A stretch of 64,000 bases of DNA, from the NCBI GenBank assembly GCA_900759045.1, contig CAAETU010000022.1, positions 1 to 64,000 of the forward strand. The letters run 5' to 3'. Positions within the stretch are counted from its first letter, which is position 1; each line of letters begins with the position of its first letter. Positions 16,401 to 24,667 of the stretch are shown here, one piece after another. Source of the stretch: an uncultured Collinsella sp. (GTDB lineage: Bacteria > Actinomycetota > Coriobacteriia > Coriobacteriales > Coriobacteriaceae). Below the pieces are notes generated by a model that did no database searches, was not told where the DNA came from, and saw only the letters and a list, made by a program, of their open reading frames with translations. Position numbers and translations under genes: made by a program.

Positions 16401-19383
16401 CCGTGCCCGTGGGATCCTCGTACACCAGCTCGAGCGTGTCGCCATCGCTCGGGTAGTAGCCCGTGGCATAAGAGTTGGCAGCCTTGCCATTAATATCAAA
16501 ACGCCAGTACTTATAGCCGGACGCCGTGTTTTCCATCGCGAGCGTCTGGGACTTATCGGGGTTCGTAACCGAATAGGGAACGCCGCCGTCCGTGCTATAG
16601 CTATAGCCGGCGTCGTCAAGCACCTTGGCAAAGATGTCCCAGGCAGACATTTTTTGGGTACTCGACCACTCAAACGAGGCCGTCGGCACCCAGTCCACAA
16701 GGTCATAGGACTGACCGACATCGTGCTTGCTTACGCCTACAACCCTGACGTTAACGGAAAGAGACTTTTCGTCGGAAGAATTAACGAGCCAAGCGGTGCT
16801 CTTGACATCGTTGTTGCCGGCGTTTGCCACGACATAGGCGTATTTGCCCTCAGCCGAGGCGGGAAGCGTGATCGCGCCGGTCGTTTCGTCGGCGCCAAAC
16901 AGCTCGTGGGCATTTGTGCCCTCAGCGTCATCGGCGAGATACCAGCGGTAATCGACGAGGGAGCCCTCGGGGAGTGCCGTCTCGTAATCGCCCCAATCGC
17001 CCGTTGCCATGTAATTGGCAGTAGGGGTAAGCGTTCCGCCGACCTGTGCAAGGTTGCCGCTCGAAGCGACATTAACCGATGTCAGGGTATACGCCTTGGC
17101 ATCTTCGCCCTTGACGATGGCATAACGCGTGGAGGCATAGTCGGTGTTGTAGCCACCGTCGACGATGCACTTGAGGTACTTGCCGACGTACTTTTGCGAA
17201 ATTACGAACGACGGCCTGTGCGCGTTCTCATCCGTCAGCGTCGTGAACGGACCCTGGGCGCTATCGGCAATCTGCCACGTATACGTCAGTTGATCAGATG
17301 TAAGCTCGGCACCCTTTGTTCCTGCAGACGTCTTCTCGAATGCAGTAACACCGATCTTTTCGCCACTCTTGTAGACAAACTTGGCGTCATCGCTCTGATC
17401 GCCGACGATCTTTTTGAGATACGTCAGGAACAGCTCGTGCGAGCCTGCGGCCTTAACGGCCACAGCAGTAGTCGCCTCTACGGTGTTATCGCCCGCAGTG
17501 GCCGACACGCTCACCCAGCGCTTGGCGTAGTCATCGGGAATCGTAAAGCTGCTGTCGGTTTTGCCCTCGACCACATGCCAGTCGGTCTTCGCATCAAACG
17601 CAGAGGAAGACGGGTCGACAGAGGACCAACGCCACGTGTAGGTAACGCCCTCGGTAACCGGCTCAGACGAGTAATCGACCGCCTTGTAGGCGCACGCCTC
17701 AATCGTAGAGCCAGTGTCCTTGGCGCCCTTGCTCGCATTGGTAAATGCAACTGAATCGAGCGTCGTCGCGCCCTTGGGCAGAATGCGGCCCGCCTTGGTC
17801 TCACAGCTATCGGAGCCGGGGATACCTTTCTTGGCCTTAGCGACCACCTTGAGGTAGCGGTTCGCGCACTCCTTGGTAACCGTGAAGGTATCACCAGTTG
17901 CAACCTGCTCGAACGTGCCGTCAGCAGAATCGGCCACCCACCAAGAAAAATCGACCTTGTCGGAGCCATAGAGGTCAGTCGGCGTGTCGTAGTTAAGGTA
18001 GTAGGCGGCAGCCTTAATCGTGTCACCGACGTTAGCGTTGGGGACGTTCTCATAATCGTCGCCAAATTCGGCGCCGTTATAGGCGAGAACGATATGGCCT
18101 AACGCGATCTGGTCACTCGCGGCAACAGGACCCGGCGTATTGTAGCCAACAGACGCGGGCGTCCCGAAAGAGCTGCTCGGACCGTACAGCTCCTGGCCAT
18201 CGCCGACAACCTTAACGCGAATGTACTTGCCCGCAAGTTGCGAAGCGAGTTCGTCCGTGATCGTCAGCGACTGGGCGGTCTGGCCCGGAATTGCCTGATA
18301 GGCGGAATCCTCGGCATCGCGCACGTCAGACGCAAGCCACTGATAGGTCCAGCCGGCCTGTGTCGCAATACGCTTATTGGGAACCGCTTCGCCGTCGTAG
18401 GCGTTCGCCCAAAGCGTAGTGCCAGGGTTCAGCATCTCGGCCTTAACAGACGAATACGAGCTCGAATCGTCTGCCGAAGACTGGATGAGGACATAAGACT
18501 TTGCATCCAGTGCCGTCTTGGTAGGAACGGGCGCCTTGATGGTGTTCGTCGCTGTCAGCTTTTGGTTGTTGGCGCCCTTAGTCGGGCCGTAGATGACGTT
18601 ACCGCTGGCATCGGTAATGCGTACGCGCAGGCACTTGCCGTTAAGCTGAGTGCGCAGGGCATCGTCCAAAACGATCGATGCGCCCGTCTGACCCTCGACA
18701 GGAACAAACGCGGAATTGTCCGCATCGCTCTTGTTGCTGATGTCGGCAGCAAGCCACTGATAGGTGCAGCCCGAAGCGCTGGCGCGCTTGCTGGACGAAG
18801 TCCAAACATTCGCATAGAGCGTAGTATTGCTCTGGATAAAAGCGGTGAAGTTAGAGCCAGCCCAACGAGAAGGCGACTGGCTCTTTCCGACGCTGACACC
18901 ATTATTCGAGGAAAACGTAGCAGCGGCACGAGACGCGGCCTTGGCAACACTGGGCTCGCTGGCCACCGCAGTCGCGTCGCCGGTCTCGGCGGTGGTGTCA
19001 GACGCCTCGCTCGCCGGGGTGGCCGAAGCAGGGTCTGACGCAGCGGGGTCGTCCGATGCATCATCGCTCACGTTGTCAGGCGCGGCCGAACCCGTATCCC
19101 CAGTTTCGGAGGAGCCACCTGCAGCCGAATCGTTTGCGTCAGCAGCAGCCGCGGTAGTATCTGCAGCACCGTCCGTGGCCTGCGCGCCCTCGCTCGGCGT
19201 TGTGGCCTGAGCCACGGCCTCGGCAATGCCCTCGGCGCCATCGGCCCAAAGTTGCGCCGGCGTAGTGCCAAAAGCCATGGCAAAAGCCAGGAACGCCACC
19301 AGACCGCGCTTGGCTACGCCACGGGCAATCGCTCCATGACGACGCCACGAGGCGCGCTGGCACTCGTCCTCAAACATATCCAT
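13399..19383 (-). CDS. Giant surface protein: Ig-like repeats, four DUF4430 domains, PQQ-like propeller
   Basis: A 1994-residue exported protein. In order: a basic N-region and signal or anchor helix (about 26-46, GLVAFLAFAMAFG); an Ala/Ser/Thr-rich linker (50-140); six Ig-like repeats marked by YQWLAAD, YQWLASD, FSWWVAD, YTWRWSS, YTWQIAD and YRWYLAD (about 205-815); four DUF4430 domains (about 873-990, 995-1115, 1120-1240, 1242-1350) with W(Y/Q).F(V/I)NGK hairpins and AGDSVVWYY-type last strands; a PQQ-like beta-propeller (about 1385-1775); an InlB-type repeat (EGYTFGGWYTDEACTEAYDF, about 1780-1843); a Lys/Asp/Ser-rich stretch with repeated KSDKKD; and a C-terminal helix (about 1959-1982) plus basic tail. 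No LPXTG-type motif is visible, so it is probably membrane-anchored. ATG 19383 follows TAGGAG; ATG 19464 in the same frame is the main alternative. The leader carries a cobalamin riboswitch. Confidence 0.85.
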   Translation of the reverse strand: MDMFEDECQRASWRRHGAIARGVAKRGLVAFLAFAMAFGTTPAQLWADGAEGIAEAVAQATTPSEGAQATDGAADTTAAAADANDSAAGGSSETGDTGSAAPDNVSDDASDDPAASDPASATPASEASDTTAETGDATAVASEPSVAKAASRAAATFSSNNGVSVGKSQSPSRWAGSNFTAFIQSNTTLYANVWTSSSKRASASGCTYQWLAADISNKSDADNSAFVPVEGQTGASIVLDDALRTQLNGKCLRVRITDASGNVIYGPTKGANNQKLTATNTIKAPVPTKTALDAKSYVLIQSSADDSSSYSSVKAEMLNPGTTLWANAYDGEAVPNKRIATQAGWTYQWLASDVRDAEDSAYQAIPGQTAQSLTITDELASQLAGKYIRVKVVGDGQELYGPSSSFGTPASVGYNTPGPVAASDQIALGHIVLAYNGAEFGDDYENVPNANVGDTIKAAAYYLNYDTPTDLYGSDKVDFSWWVADSADGTFEQVATGDTFTVTKECANRYLKVVAKAKKGIPGSDSCETKAGRILPKGATTLDSVAFTNASKGAKDTGSTIEACAYKAVDYSSEPVTEGVTYTWRWSSVDPSSSAFDAKTDWHVVEGKTDSSFTIPDDYAKRWVSVSATAGDNTVEATTAVAVKAAGSHELFLTYLKKIVGDQSDDAKFVYKSGEKIGVTAFEKTSAGTKGAELTSDQLTYTWQIADSAQGPFTTLTDENAHRPSFVISQKYVGKYLKCIVDGGYNTDYASTRYAIVKGEDAKAYTLTSVNVASSGNLAQVGGTLTPTANYMATGDWGDYETALPEGSLVDYRWYLADDAEGTNAHELFGADETTGAITLPASAEGKYAYVVANAGNNDVKSTAWLVNSSDEKSLSVNVRVVGVSKHDVGQSYDLVDWVPTASFEWSSTQKMSAWDIFAKVLDDAGYSYSTDGGVPYSVTNPDKSQTLAMENTASGYKYWRFDINGKAANSYATGYYPSDGDTLELVYEDPTGTVSTQVSATCSVVGTDAKGAQQTWAAAQSITLKKGSTAADLSEQLFKQTGLKADYDPNGSWGWALNSITSPFDSGRTLAYDPTTEAYWQLFINGKSSMVGAGGYTLKAGDSVVWYYSKYNDPAPADQLSVSCTVIGQDASGARQTWAQPTTALVDEGTTAADLSEQIFKKSGIGAKTGESSFGWYLESLTSPFEKNVTLSSEKVDENTWKYWQFFVNGKPVDVGAGAYTLKASDEIAWVYGSDGTMPGQVSVSMEIIGKKDDKAQRWTDPSMQVFVEGTTIKDASAAYFDALGIDSVMLNDGGYWNVHSLVSPLDGTKLTGSWSFFVNGDPGTQLDGDYALKSGDKIVWAYATGDTVPNPDEIVVDPSASRPTDWKADWNGNSNAVVENVSTPTGALASSWTFDWKAYSGATYPNASEPIVVNGNVYLAVNKRLLKIDAESGKVLAESNLKTTIGYTTRPIYTNGLVIVPLDGGAVQALTADTLTTVWVTDPVSKTAQSNSQLTVDGNYLYVGTVDVDYGKGVYNNGHLTRINILTGAVSWQHVNADEGYYWTGATVGDGFILVPTSAGTVEMLGKSSGAVLGSVSVGAIVNSSCVLSADGSHAYLISRDGKLHVLAISDGSSRGADAASRISEERVVDLGLTGCACMPTLYGNKLIVGGEVSGGSALAIVDLDNDFATTLVSSADGSALPIGGIKGAPLVSAQADGTYVYFTVNYGATSDYVNYTSGGGVYRYKLGDAQATGAFSATGHNNYCDSPIACDAKGNLYYINDSGTLFKLNGGVKVSFETGDGSKVDFQTTADGKLVKPADPTREGYTFGGWYTDEACTEAYDFSTPVTADMTLYAKWTKNAVNPDGNGGSGSNGGSGSGTGAGTGTGAGAGTGSGSKGGAVAPGQKPVTKTTVSTKTGTKDNKSDKKDSDKSDKKDEKKSDKKDGKSDKKSDSKSDKASASTTTAKKSTEASAQESGLNPLAIVGIAAGVIGLALIAVFMLTKRGKGDGNAR

Positions 19384-19524
19384 TTGTCTCCTACTGTCTG
19401 CACTGGGAGCATTGCCCAGCGGCTGCCCCACATCATCGCGCATATTGCGCTTGAGTACCCCCATCGGGGTCCCCCTTCCCTCCAGAGCCCAACGCGTACC
19501 GGCGGCATGCGCCGCGCCCGCGTG

Positions 19525-19702
19525 CAAGATGGGAGGCGATCCGACTTAACCTTACCGACCCGGGCGCGTCGTCCGATCTGCGACGCGACCATCCCGGGCC
19601 AAGAGGAATTACGGTTACTGGTACAGCCGGGGACTTGCACCCCGATTCTCCCAAACGCGCAGGAAAACCGCGCATTCGTGCGTCTCCGCACCACCATCTA
19701 GG
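19525..19702 (-). promoter_or_regulatory. Cobalamin (AdoCbl-type) riboswitch
   Basis: On the minus strand the leader contains the conserved core GGGGTGCAAGTCCCCGGCTG followed by TACCAGTAACCGTAATT (19607-19643). This matches the class consensus GGTG.AA.TCC..GCTG..CC.GCAACTGT. Downstream lies a B12-box-like AAGTCGGATCGCCTCCCATC (19528-19547). The 5' GATGG at about 19695-19699 can pair with the closing CCATC to form P1. The aptamer begins right at the predicted transcription start. About 60 bases after it lies a GCGGCGCATGCCGC hairpin, a possible expression platform, and then purine-rich sequence near ATG 19464. Cobalamin binding normally turns such genes off. Confidence 0.88.
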
Positions 19703-19708
19703 CCATCG

Positions 19709-19737
19709 ATTATTACTGTCAGTATGGTATCACGCAA
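19709..19737 (-). promoter_or_regulatory. Promoter of the riboswitch/surface operon
   Basis: On the minus strand, -35 TTGCGT (19732-19737), a 17-bp spacer and -10 AATAAT (19709-19714) give a sigma-70-type promoter. The expected start near 19702 coincides with the 5' edge of the riboswitch aptamer, which supports both calls. Confidence 0.75.
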
Positions 19738-19849
19738 AAGGGCCCCGCACACAGGCGAAGCCCAAGGTAAAAGCTATGGTTTGCGATAGAAAAGGGTGCG
19801 GATGGAGTGCCGAGCAAAAGGATCCGTCTTTCTCTGATTCCGGAAAACG
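19738..19849. other. Gap between the ubiB-like 3' end and the riboswitch promoter
   Basis: Together with 19384-19737 this makes a 466-bp non-coding stretch. Apart from the promoter and riboswitch listed separately I see only a weak GGATCC-centred hairpin around 19795-19835, which might terminate the upstream minus-strand gene. No open frame is supported. Confidence 0.4.
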
Positions 19850-21613
19850 TTACCGCTTGCCGCCGTGGCTGTTGCGCCAGATCTCGCGGCCCAGCATCAG
19901 CGCCAGCACCAGCGCGCTCACGTAGCCCATAAAGCCAATGACCGGGATACCAAACACAACCGGCTCGATGCGTGCGTAGTACACCACCGACGAACCGATA
20001 AACAGACCGGCGATCACAATTGCCATCGACATGCGGTCGATAATTCCACCCAGCTGCCGCAGCGCCTTATCGCTGCTCATGATCTGCGTGTTTACCTTAA
20101 GCTGGCCGCGCGTGAGCATGCGCGACGCCAAGCCCAGATACTCGGCCGCCTCGAGCGAGCCTTTTGCCGCTCGATAGCTACTCGCGGCAAGATCGCGCCC
20201 CATATCGCGGACGCGTGCATAGGTGCTTTTCTCGTTTTTGATGTGCGTCTGGATAATCTGGATCATGTTGACGTTGGGCATATACTCGGTCAGCAAACCC
20301 TCGAGCGTCACCATGCCACGCGCGAACATCGTCACCACGCTCGGCAGCTCAACGTCATTCTTACGCGCGAGGTTTAACAGCGAGGTCAAAAACTCGCCGA
20401 TATCCAGATCCTTCAGGTCAAGGCCCGCAAAGTCAGCCACGATAAAGTCCAAGTCGGACAAAAAGGCCGAATGGTCGAGCTCGGCCGAATCGCCGCGCGT
20501 CACGGCAAAGCGCATGAGCGAATCCTTGAGCTTGGGCACGTCGCCCTCGGCCACGGCAAAGATCATGTCCTTGACGATACCGCGGTCGTGGCTCGACATG
20601 CGCCCGACCATGCCCAGGTCAATAAAGTAAACGATGCCGTCCTTGAGGATGATGTTTCCCGCATGCGGGTCGGCATGGAAAAAGCCATCGTCGAGCACCT
20701 GCGTCGAGTAGTCCTCGACGATCGCGGCGCCAATCTTTTCCAAGTCATAACCCTCGGCTGCCAGTCGTTTGGGATCGGCAATGGAGATGCCGTCAATGTA
20801 GTCCATGACCACCACGTGCTCGGTGCAAAGATCTAGGTAGGACTTGGGGCACGACACGCCATGCACGCTTTTGTGGAAGTCATAGAAATCGTTGAGGTTT
20901 TTTGCCTCGGCCAAAAAGTTGGTCTCCTCGCGAAACGAGGTCCACAGCTCTTCGACCACGCCGTGTAAGTCAACAAACTGGTCGGTGTTGACGAACTTGG
21001 AAACGATGCGCACCACCGAACGGATGATGTCGATGTCCTGTGCCATGACCTGTTGCGCGCCGGGGCGCTGCACCTTAACGGCCACGTCCTCGCCCGTCAC
21101 CAGGCGGGCACGGTGTACCTGCGCGAGCGACGCGCTTCCGAGCGGGTTGGGGTCGATCGCGTCGAACATCTGCCCCAGGCGCTGGCCGTATTCCTCTTCC
21201 AGACAGCGGAGCACTACCTCATACGGCACCGGCTCTACGTCGGAGCGCAGGCGACGCAGCTCGTCGCAAAACCGCTGCGGCAAAATCTCGGAGCGGTTAG
21301 CCAGAATCTGCCCCATCTTGACGAACATGGGGCCGAGCTCTTCGAGCAGGCGGCGTAGGCGCACCGGCGTGAGGTTATCCCATACGCGGTACTTTTTGAC
21401 CAGGCGAACGATTTGCCCGATGCGTTCGCGACGGCCCGCCGGCGTGAGCTGGTATTCCTCGTCCGGCGCCATCGCGTCGGGCTCCTCAGGAACCATATCG
21501 ACAGCGCGCGGCTTCTTGCGAGCGCCCGAGACGGCGGCCTCAACCTCATCGACAACCGCCGTCTCGTCAGCCAAGGGATCTAGATTGTTGTAATCGGTAG
21601 TGGAATCTGCCAT
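19850..21613 (-). CDS. ABC1/AarF (UbiB-like) atypical kinase
   Basis: The 587-residue protein is of the ABC1/UbiB family, atypical kinases or ATPases tied to isoprenoid-quinone or lipid metabolism at the membrane. Visible elements are KMGQILANRSEILP (KxGQ motif, residues about 91-104), SASLAQVHRARL (the alanine-rich nucleotide loop), VAVKVQRPG (invariant Lys), the catalytic DPHAGNI (about 312) and FIDLGMVGRMS (metal-binding DLG). Two C-terminal hydrophobic helices (about 530-580) would anchor it. It is 8 bp after the small phasin-like gene on the same strand, probably one operon. The target is unknown in this lineage. Confidence 0.88.
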   Translation of the reverse strand: MADSTTDYNNLDPLADETAVVDEVEAAVSGARKKPRAVDMVPEEPDAMAPDEEYQLTPAGRRERIGQIVRLVKKYRVWDNLTPVRLRRLLEELGPMFVKMGQILANRSEILPQRFCDELRRLRSDVEPVPYEVVLRCLEEEYGQRLGQMFDAIDPNPLGSASLAQVHRARLVTGEDVAVKVQRPGAQQVMAQDIDIIRSVVRIVSKFVNTDQFVDLHGVVEELWTSFREETNFLAEAKNLNDFYDFHKSVHGVSCPKSYLDLCTEHVVVMDYIDGISIADPKRLAAEGYDLEKIGAAIVEDYSTQVLDDGFFHADPHAGNIILKDGIVYFIDLGMVGRMSSHDRGIVKDMIFAVAEGDVPKLKDSLMRFAVTRGDSAELDHSAFLSDLDFIVADFAGLDLKDLDIGEFLTSLLNLARKNDVELPSVVTMFARGMVTLEGLLTEYMPNVNMIQIIQTHIKNEKSTYARVRDMGRDLAASSYRAAKGSLEAAEYLGLASRMLTRGQLKVNTQIMSSDKALRQLGGIIDRMSMAIVIAGLFIGSSVVYYARIEPVVFGIPVIGFMGYVSALVLALMLGREIWRNSHGGKR

Positions 21614-21621
21614 CTGCGCTG

Positions 21622-22038
21622 CTACTCGGCCTCTTCGGTGTCCTCTGCATCGTCGGGCTCAACGGACTCGACGGGCACCGAGGTCACGTTGTCCTCGACC
21701 GAATCGACGATGTCGCGCACATGGGCCAGGAAGGCCGTGCGCTCGGGGGCGGTCATAACGCGGACGCGGGCCAAGATGAGCTCGTCGAGCACGCGCTGTG
21801 CCGCAGTCTCGCCCTGCATGCCCAGGCGCTCGGTCAGGTCGGAGATGGTGCCGCCGGCCTGCTCGAACATGTCGGACACGCTGCGGGCGATATCGGGGGT
21901 TCCGGCGTCCTTGCGAACCTGCTCGCCTTTGGTATTGAGGTCGTCAAGGACCTTCTTGCCGCCCTCGACGGCAACGGCAGCGGCGCCGAAGCCCACGTTG
22001 ATGGCACCGTTAACAAGCTGATCGAATTTCATAACCAT
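21622..22038 (-). CDS. Small helical phasin-like protein, ubiB-linked
   Basis: A 138-residue, mostly alpha-helical protein with an early glycine/alanine-rich helix (FGAAAVAVEGGKKVLDDL, about 18-35), an amphipathic middle and a highly acidic tail (EPDDAEDTEEAE). The pattern resembles the phasin-like or PhaP/PhaR-type small proteins that often precede AarF/UbiB genes in actinobacteria. ATG 22038 follows GGAGCC. It is upstream of and 8 bp from the UbiB-like gene, so the two probably work together at the membrane or with lipid. This is inference, and no catalytic motif is seen. Confidence 0.6.
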   Translation of the reverse strand: MVMKFDQLVNGAINVGFGAAAVAVEGGKKVLDDLNTKGEQVRKDAGTPDIARSVSDMFEQAGGTISDLTERLGMQGETAAQRVLDELILARVRVMTAPERTAFLAHVRDIVDSVEDNVTSVPVESVEPDDAEDTEEAE

Positions 22039-22129
22039 GGTTGGCTCCAATCGTGAACAACTGCATTGGCCTTCTTGTACCCAGGATTGGGCGAACGACA
22101 CAAAATCGTTTTACCGCCAAGATAGAAAT

Positions 22130-22168
22130 CGAGCGGGGCAAAGCCTTTGACGGCGTTTGTCCCGCTCG
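22130..22168 (-). terminator. Terminator after the C69 dipeptidase
   Basis: The arms at 22130-22142 and 22156-22168 (CGAGCGGG.CAAA / complement) give 13 bp with one G-U pair. On the minus strand the T-rich segment ATTTCTATCTT follows. The stem lies 19 bp after the stop. Confidence 0.6.
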
Positions 22169-22186
22169 TTCGCTGCAAGGTTGTCG

Positions 22187-23710
22187 TTACCTTACGTTAT
22201 CGTTCATCGCGAAGGAGTTCTTCATGGCACAGCTCGTGGTGTAGAGCACCTTGCCCAACAGAGCATCGGTCTCCACGCGCACGAGCTCGGCAAAGGCCTC
22301 GTTGGCGCGGGCGAGCTCGGCAGGCACCTCGGCCTCGGGCAGGGCGGCAACGGCGGCGTCAACGTCGTGAATCTGCTTGTGGCCCATGCCGCCGACCTTC
22401 TCCTGATAATCCTCGACCGCGCGACCGCACTCATGGAAGCGAACATCGGCCAAGGCACCGATCAGGCGATTTGCCCAATAGAAATTCTCGGACGTCACGC
22501 GAGCCTGCGTGTCGGCATAGTACTCGGGCATGGTCTCGACATTGGCGTACAGCGGTACGAGCGCGTTAAACGAGTTAGAGCCAAACGCCATCCACTGCAC
22601 GGCGCGATACGCCGGCTGTACATAGGGACGCAGCTGCAGCACGGCGAGCTGACTGTTGCGGTTGATGCCGATGGGACGATAGGCACCGCGCGTGGCGGGC
22701 GTGCCCTTGCTGCCGTAGCAATCGTACTCCGTGCCCTGGTAGTGGCTCGAAAGCACGTACTTAATGTCCTCGAGGGTCACCTTGCGCTCGGGCACGCGGC
22801 TCCAGGGGATGTCGTCGCTCTCGGGCGTGTAGTCGGCCTCGGGACCGTCCCACACATCGCTGGGGTTGAGGCAGCGTTGCATGTACCAGGCGCGCGGCGT
22901 GTTGTAGACGTGGTCGCTGTCGCTGTGCGAGCCAAAGGCCTCGCGCGGGTTAAAGACCGCGGTGGGACCGTCGCCCTTAACGCCCAGCGTCAGGTCCAGA
23001 TGCCACTCGGCCATCCAGGAGCGCAGGTCGGCAGAGCACATGTGGTCGACCTGGGCGCCCTCGGCATCGTCCAGGTCAAAGCTGTCGATACCCAGCTGGT
23101 TAGGCATGGTCACATAGGCGTCGTCGGGCACGCGCTTGGCGATCCAGTGGTGCCCGCCGATGGTCTCGAGCCACCAGATCTCGTCAACGTCACTAAAGGC
23201 AATGCCGTTGTTCTCGTAGGTGCCGTAGCGCTCGAGCAGGTCGCCCAGGATGCGCACGCCGTCGCGGGCGGACTTGGCGTACGGCAGGACCAGGGTCACC
23301 ATGTCCTCCTCGCCCAAACCACCGGGCTGCGCCGGAACATAGCCGTCCTCGCCTTCGTTACCCTTGGCGGGCACATAGTCCACGAGCGGATCGGCGCCGC
23401 GGACGCGCTCGTTGGTGGTGAGCGTCTCGGTCGCGGACATGCCAACATTGAGCTCGTTGAAGCCGGCCTCGGCCCAAATGCCATGGCCCGGGACAACGTC
23501 GGGGACGCTTGTGTAACGCATGGGATTATCGGGCAGCTCAACGGTCAGGTGGCTCAAGACACTCGTGTAGACACGTGGCTGCTCGTCGGGATGCACTACG
23601 CGCATGCGCTTGGGCTCAAATACTCCATTGGACGAGTCCTCATTGCGGGCAACCAGCGTCGAGCCGTCGTAACTCGCGTTCTTACCAACCAAAATCGTTG
23701 TACACGGCAA
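22187..23710 (-). CDS. pepD: C69-family dipeptidase (PepD-like)
   Basis: A 507-residue Ntn-hydrolase dipeptidase of family C69. The expected N-terminal nucleophile is Cys3 (MPCTTILVGKNASYDGS), so the protein either starts at residue 3 after processing or is cleaved there. The block STLVARNED follows at about residue 17, and the IDSFDLDDAEGAQ and WMAEWHLDL segments are typical of this family. The length matches other C69 members (about 470-510). No signal peptide is visible, so it probably acts in the cytoplasm on dipeptides. It has its own terminator and lies 100 bp from folD. Confidence 0.9.
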   Translation of the reverse strand: MPCTTILVGKNASYDGSTLVARNEDSSNGVFEPKRMRVVHPDEQPRVYTSVLSHLTVELPDNPMRYTSVPDVVPGHGIWAEAGFNELNVGMSATETLTTNERVRGADPLVDYVPAKGNEGEDGYVPAQPGGLGEEDMVTLVLPYAKSARDGVRILGDLLERYGTYENNGIAFSDVDEIWWLETIGGHHWIAKRVPDDAYVTMPNQLGIDSFDLDDAEGAQVDHMCSADLRSWMAEWHLDLTLGVKGDGPTAVFNPREAFGSHSDSDHVYNTPRAWYMQRCLNPSDVWDGPEADYTPESDDIPWSRVPERKVTLEDIKYVLSSHYQGTEYDCYGSKGTPATRGAYRPIGINRNSQLAVLQLRPYVQPAYRAVQWMAFGSNSFNALVPLYANVETMPEYYADTQARVTSENFYWANRLIGALADVRFHECGRAVEDYQEKVGGMGHKQIHDVDAAVAALPEAEVPAELARANEAFAELVRVETDALLGKVLYTTSCAMKNSFAMNDNVR

Positions 23711-23810
23711 GCGTATCCTCCTTGAGCGAAGAAATCAAACGGCAACAGTGTATCGCTTCGGCGCAAAAAGGGCGAAACCGCGACCTCGGCAACCCCGTGG
23801 TCAAAAACAC

Positions 23811-24665
23811 CTATTTCGATGCGCGCTCCGCCGCCTCGATCACGTGCTTGGCGAGAATCGCCGTGGTCACAGCCCCCACGCCGCCCGGCACCGAAGTAAT
23901 TGCGCCAACAACCGGCTCCGCAGCATCAAAATCGACGTCGCCGACCAGCTTGCCGGCGGCCTCGTCCCAGTTGATGCCCACATCGACGATCGTCTGGCCC
24001 TCGCGGACCGCATCCGCGCCAATCGTGCGCGCACGTCCAACCGCGGCAACAACAATGTCGGCAGAACGACACTCGGCAGCCAAGTCGCGCGTATGCGTAT
24101 GGCACGTCGTCACTGTGGCATTGCGAGCCGTAAGCATGGCGGCAACGGGACGGCCAATCACCAGCGATCGACCGACGACCGCGACTTTGGCACCGTCCAG
24201 CTCAAGGCCGTAATGGTCCAGCAACGACAGCACGGCCTCGGCCGTGCATGGAGCAAAGCCCTCGCCTCGCCCCGAAAGCGTGGTAAGCAGCGAGGCCGGC
24301 GTCATGGAGTCAACGTCCTTGGCAGGATCGAGTGCCGCGGCAACTGCATCCTCGTCAAGCCCAGCGGGCAACGGACGAAACATCAGGCAGCCATGAACAG
24401 CGGGGTCGGCATTGATGTCCTCGATGGCCGCCAACAGCTCGTCCTGCGAAACATCGGAGGGAAGCAATACGCAGCGAACCTCGATGCCAACCTTCTCGCA
24501 GCGCTTGAGGGCACCGCGCTCGTAGGACAGGTCGTCCTCGCGCTCGCCCACGCGCACGATAGCAAGCGTCGGAACAACGCCGTGCTCGCGCAAAGCCACG
24601 CAGCGAGCGGCAAGCTCCTCAGTCAACGCGCGGGCGACGGGAGCGCCCTTCAACAGCTCTGCCAT
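23811..24665 (-). CDS. folD: Bifunctional methylene-THF dehydrogenase / methenyl-THF cyclohydrolase FolD
   Basis: FolD interconverts 5,10-methylene-THF, 5,10-methenyl-THF and 10-formyl-THF with NADP. In the 284-residue protein the Tyr...Lys pair sits in LSYERGALKRCEKVGIE (about residues 52-68). Also present are DINADPAVHGCLMFRPLPAG, matching the usual D..V.G..VQLPLP block with FRP in place of QLP, DVDSMTP, and the nucleotide-binding VVGRSLVIGRPVAAML (about 163-178). Near the C-terminus TSVPGGVGAVTTAILAKH matches the family VPGGVGP(M/V)T signature. It starts two bases after the fchA stop, so the pair is an operon. Confidence 0.93.
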   Translation of the reverse strand: MAELLKGAPVARALTEELAARCVALREHGVVPTLAIVRVGEREDDLSYERGALKRCEKVGIEVRCVLLPSDVSQDELLAAIEDINADPAVHGCLMFRPLPAGLDEDAVAAALDPAKDVDSMTPASLLTTLSGRGEGFAPCTAEAVLSLLDHYGLELDGAKVAVVGRSLVIGRPVAAMLTARNATVTTCHTHTRDLAAECRSADIVVAAVGRARTIGADAVREGQTIVDVGINWDEAAGKLVGDVDFDAAEPVVGAITSVPGGVGAVTTAILAKHVIEAAERASK

Positions 24666-24667
24666 GG

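Noticed and set aside
13204..17754. 1516-codon open frame on the plus strand
   Set aside because: It is antisense to the giant surface gene and arises from its codon bias. The composition is Arg/Gly/Ala/Val-rich with no domain, and there is no ribosome site.
19560..19700. tRNA or T-box leader upstream of the giant surface gene
   Set aside because: The GCTG..CC.GTAAC core and the B12-box-like end match the cobalamin riboswitch instead; no T-box sequence is present.
22157..23725. 522-codon plus frame
   Set aside because: Antisense shadow of the C69 dipeptidase gene.
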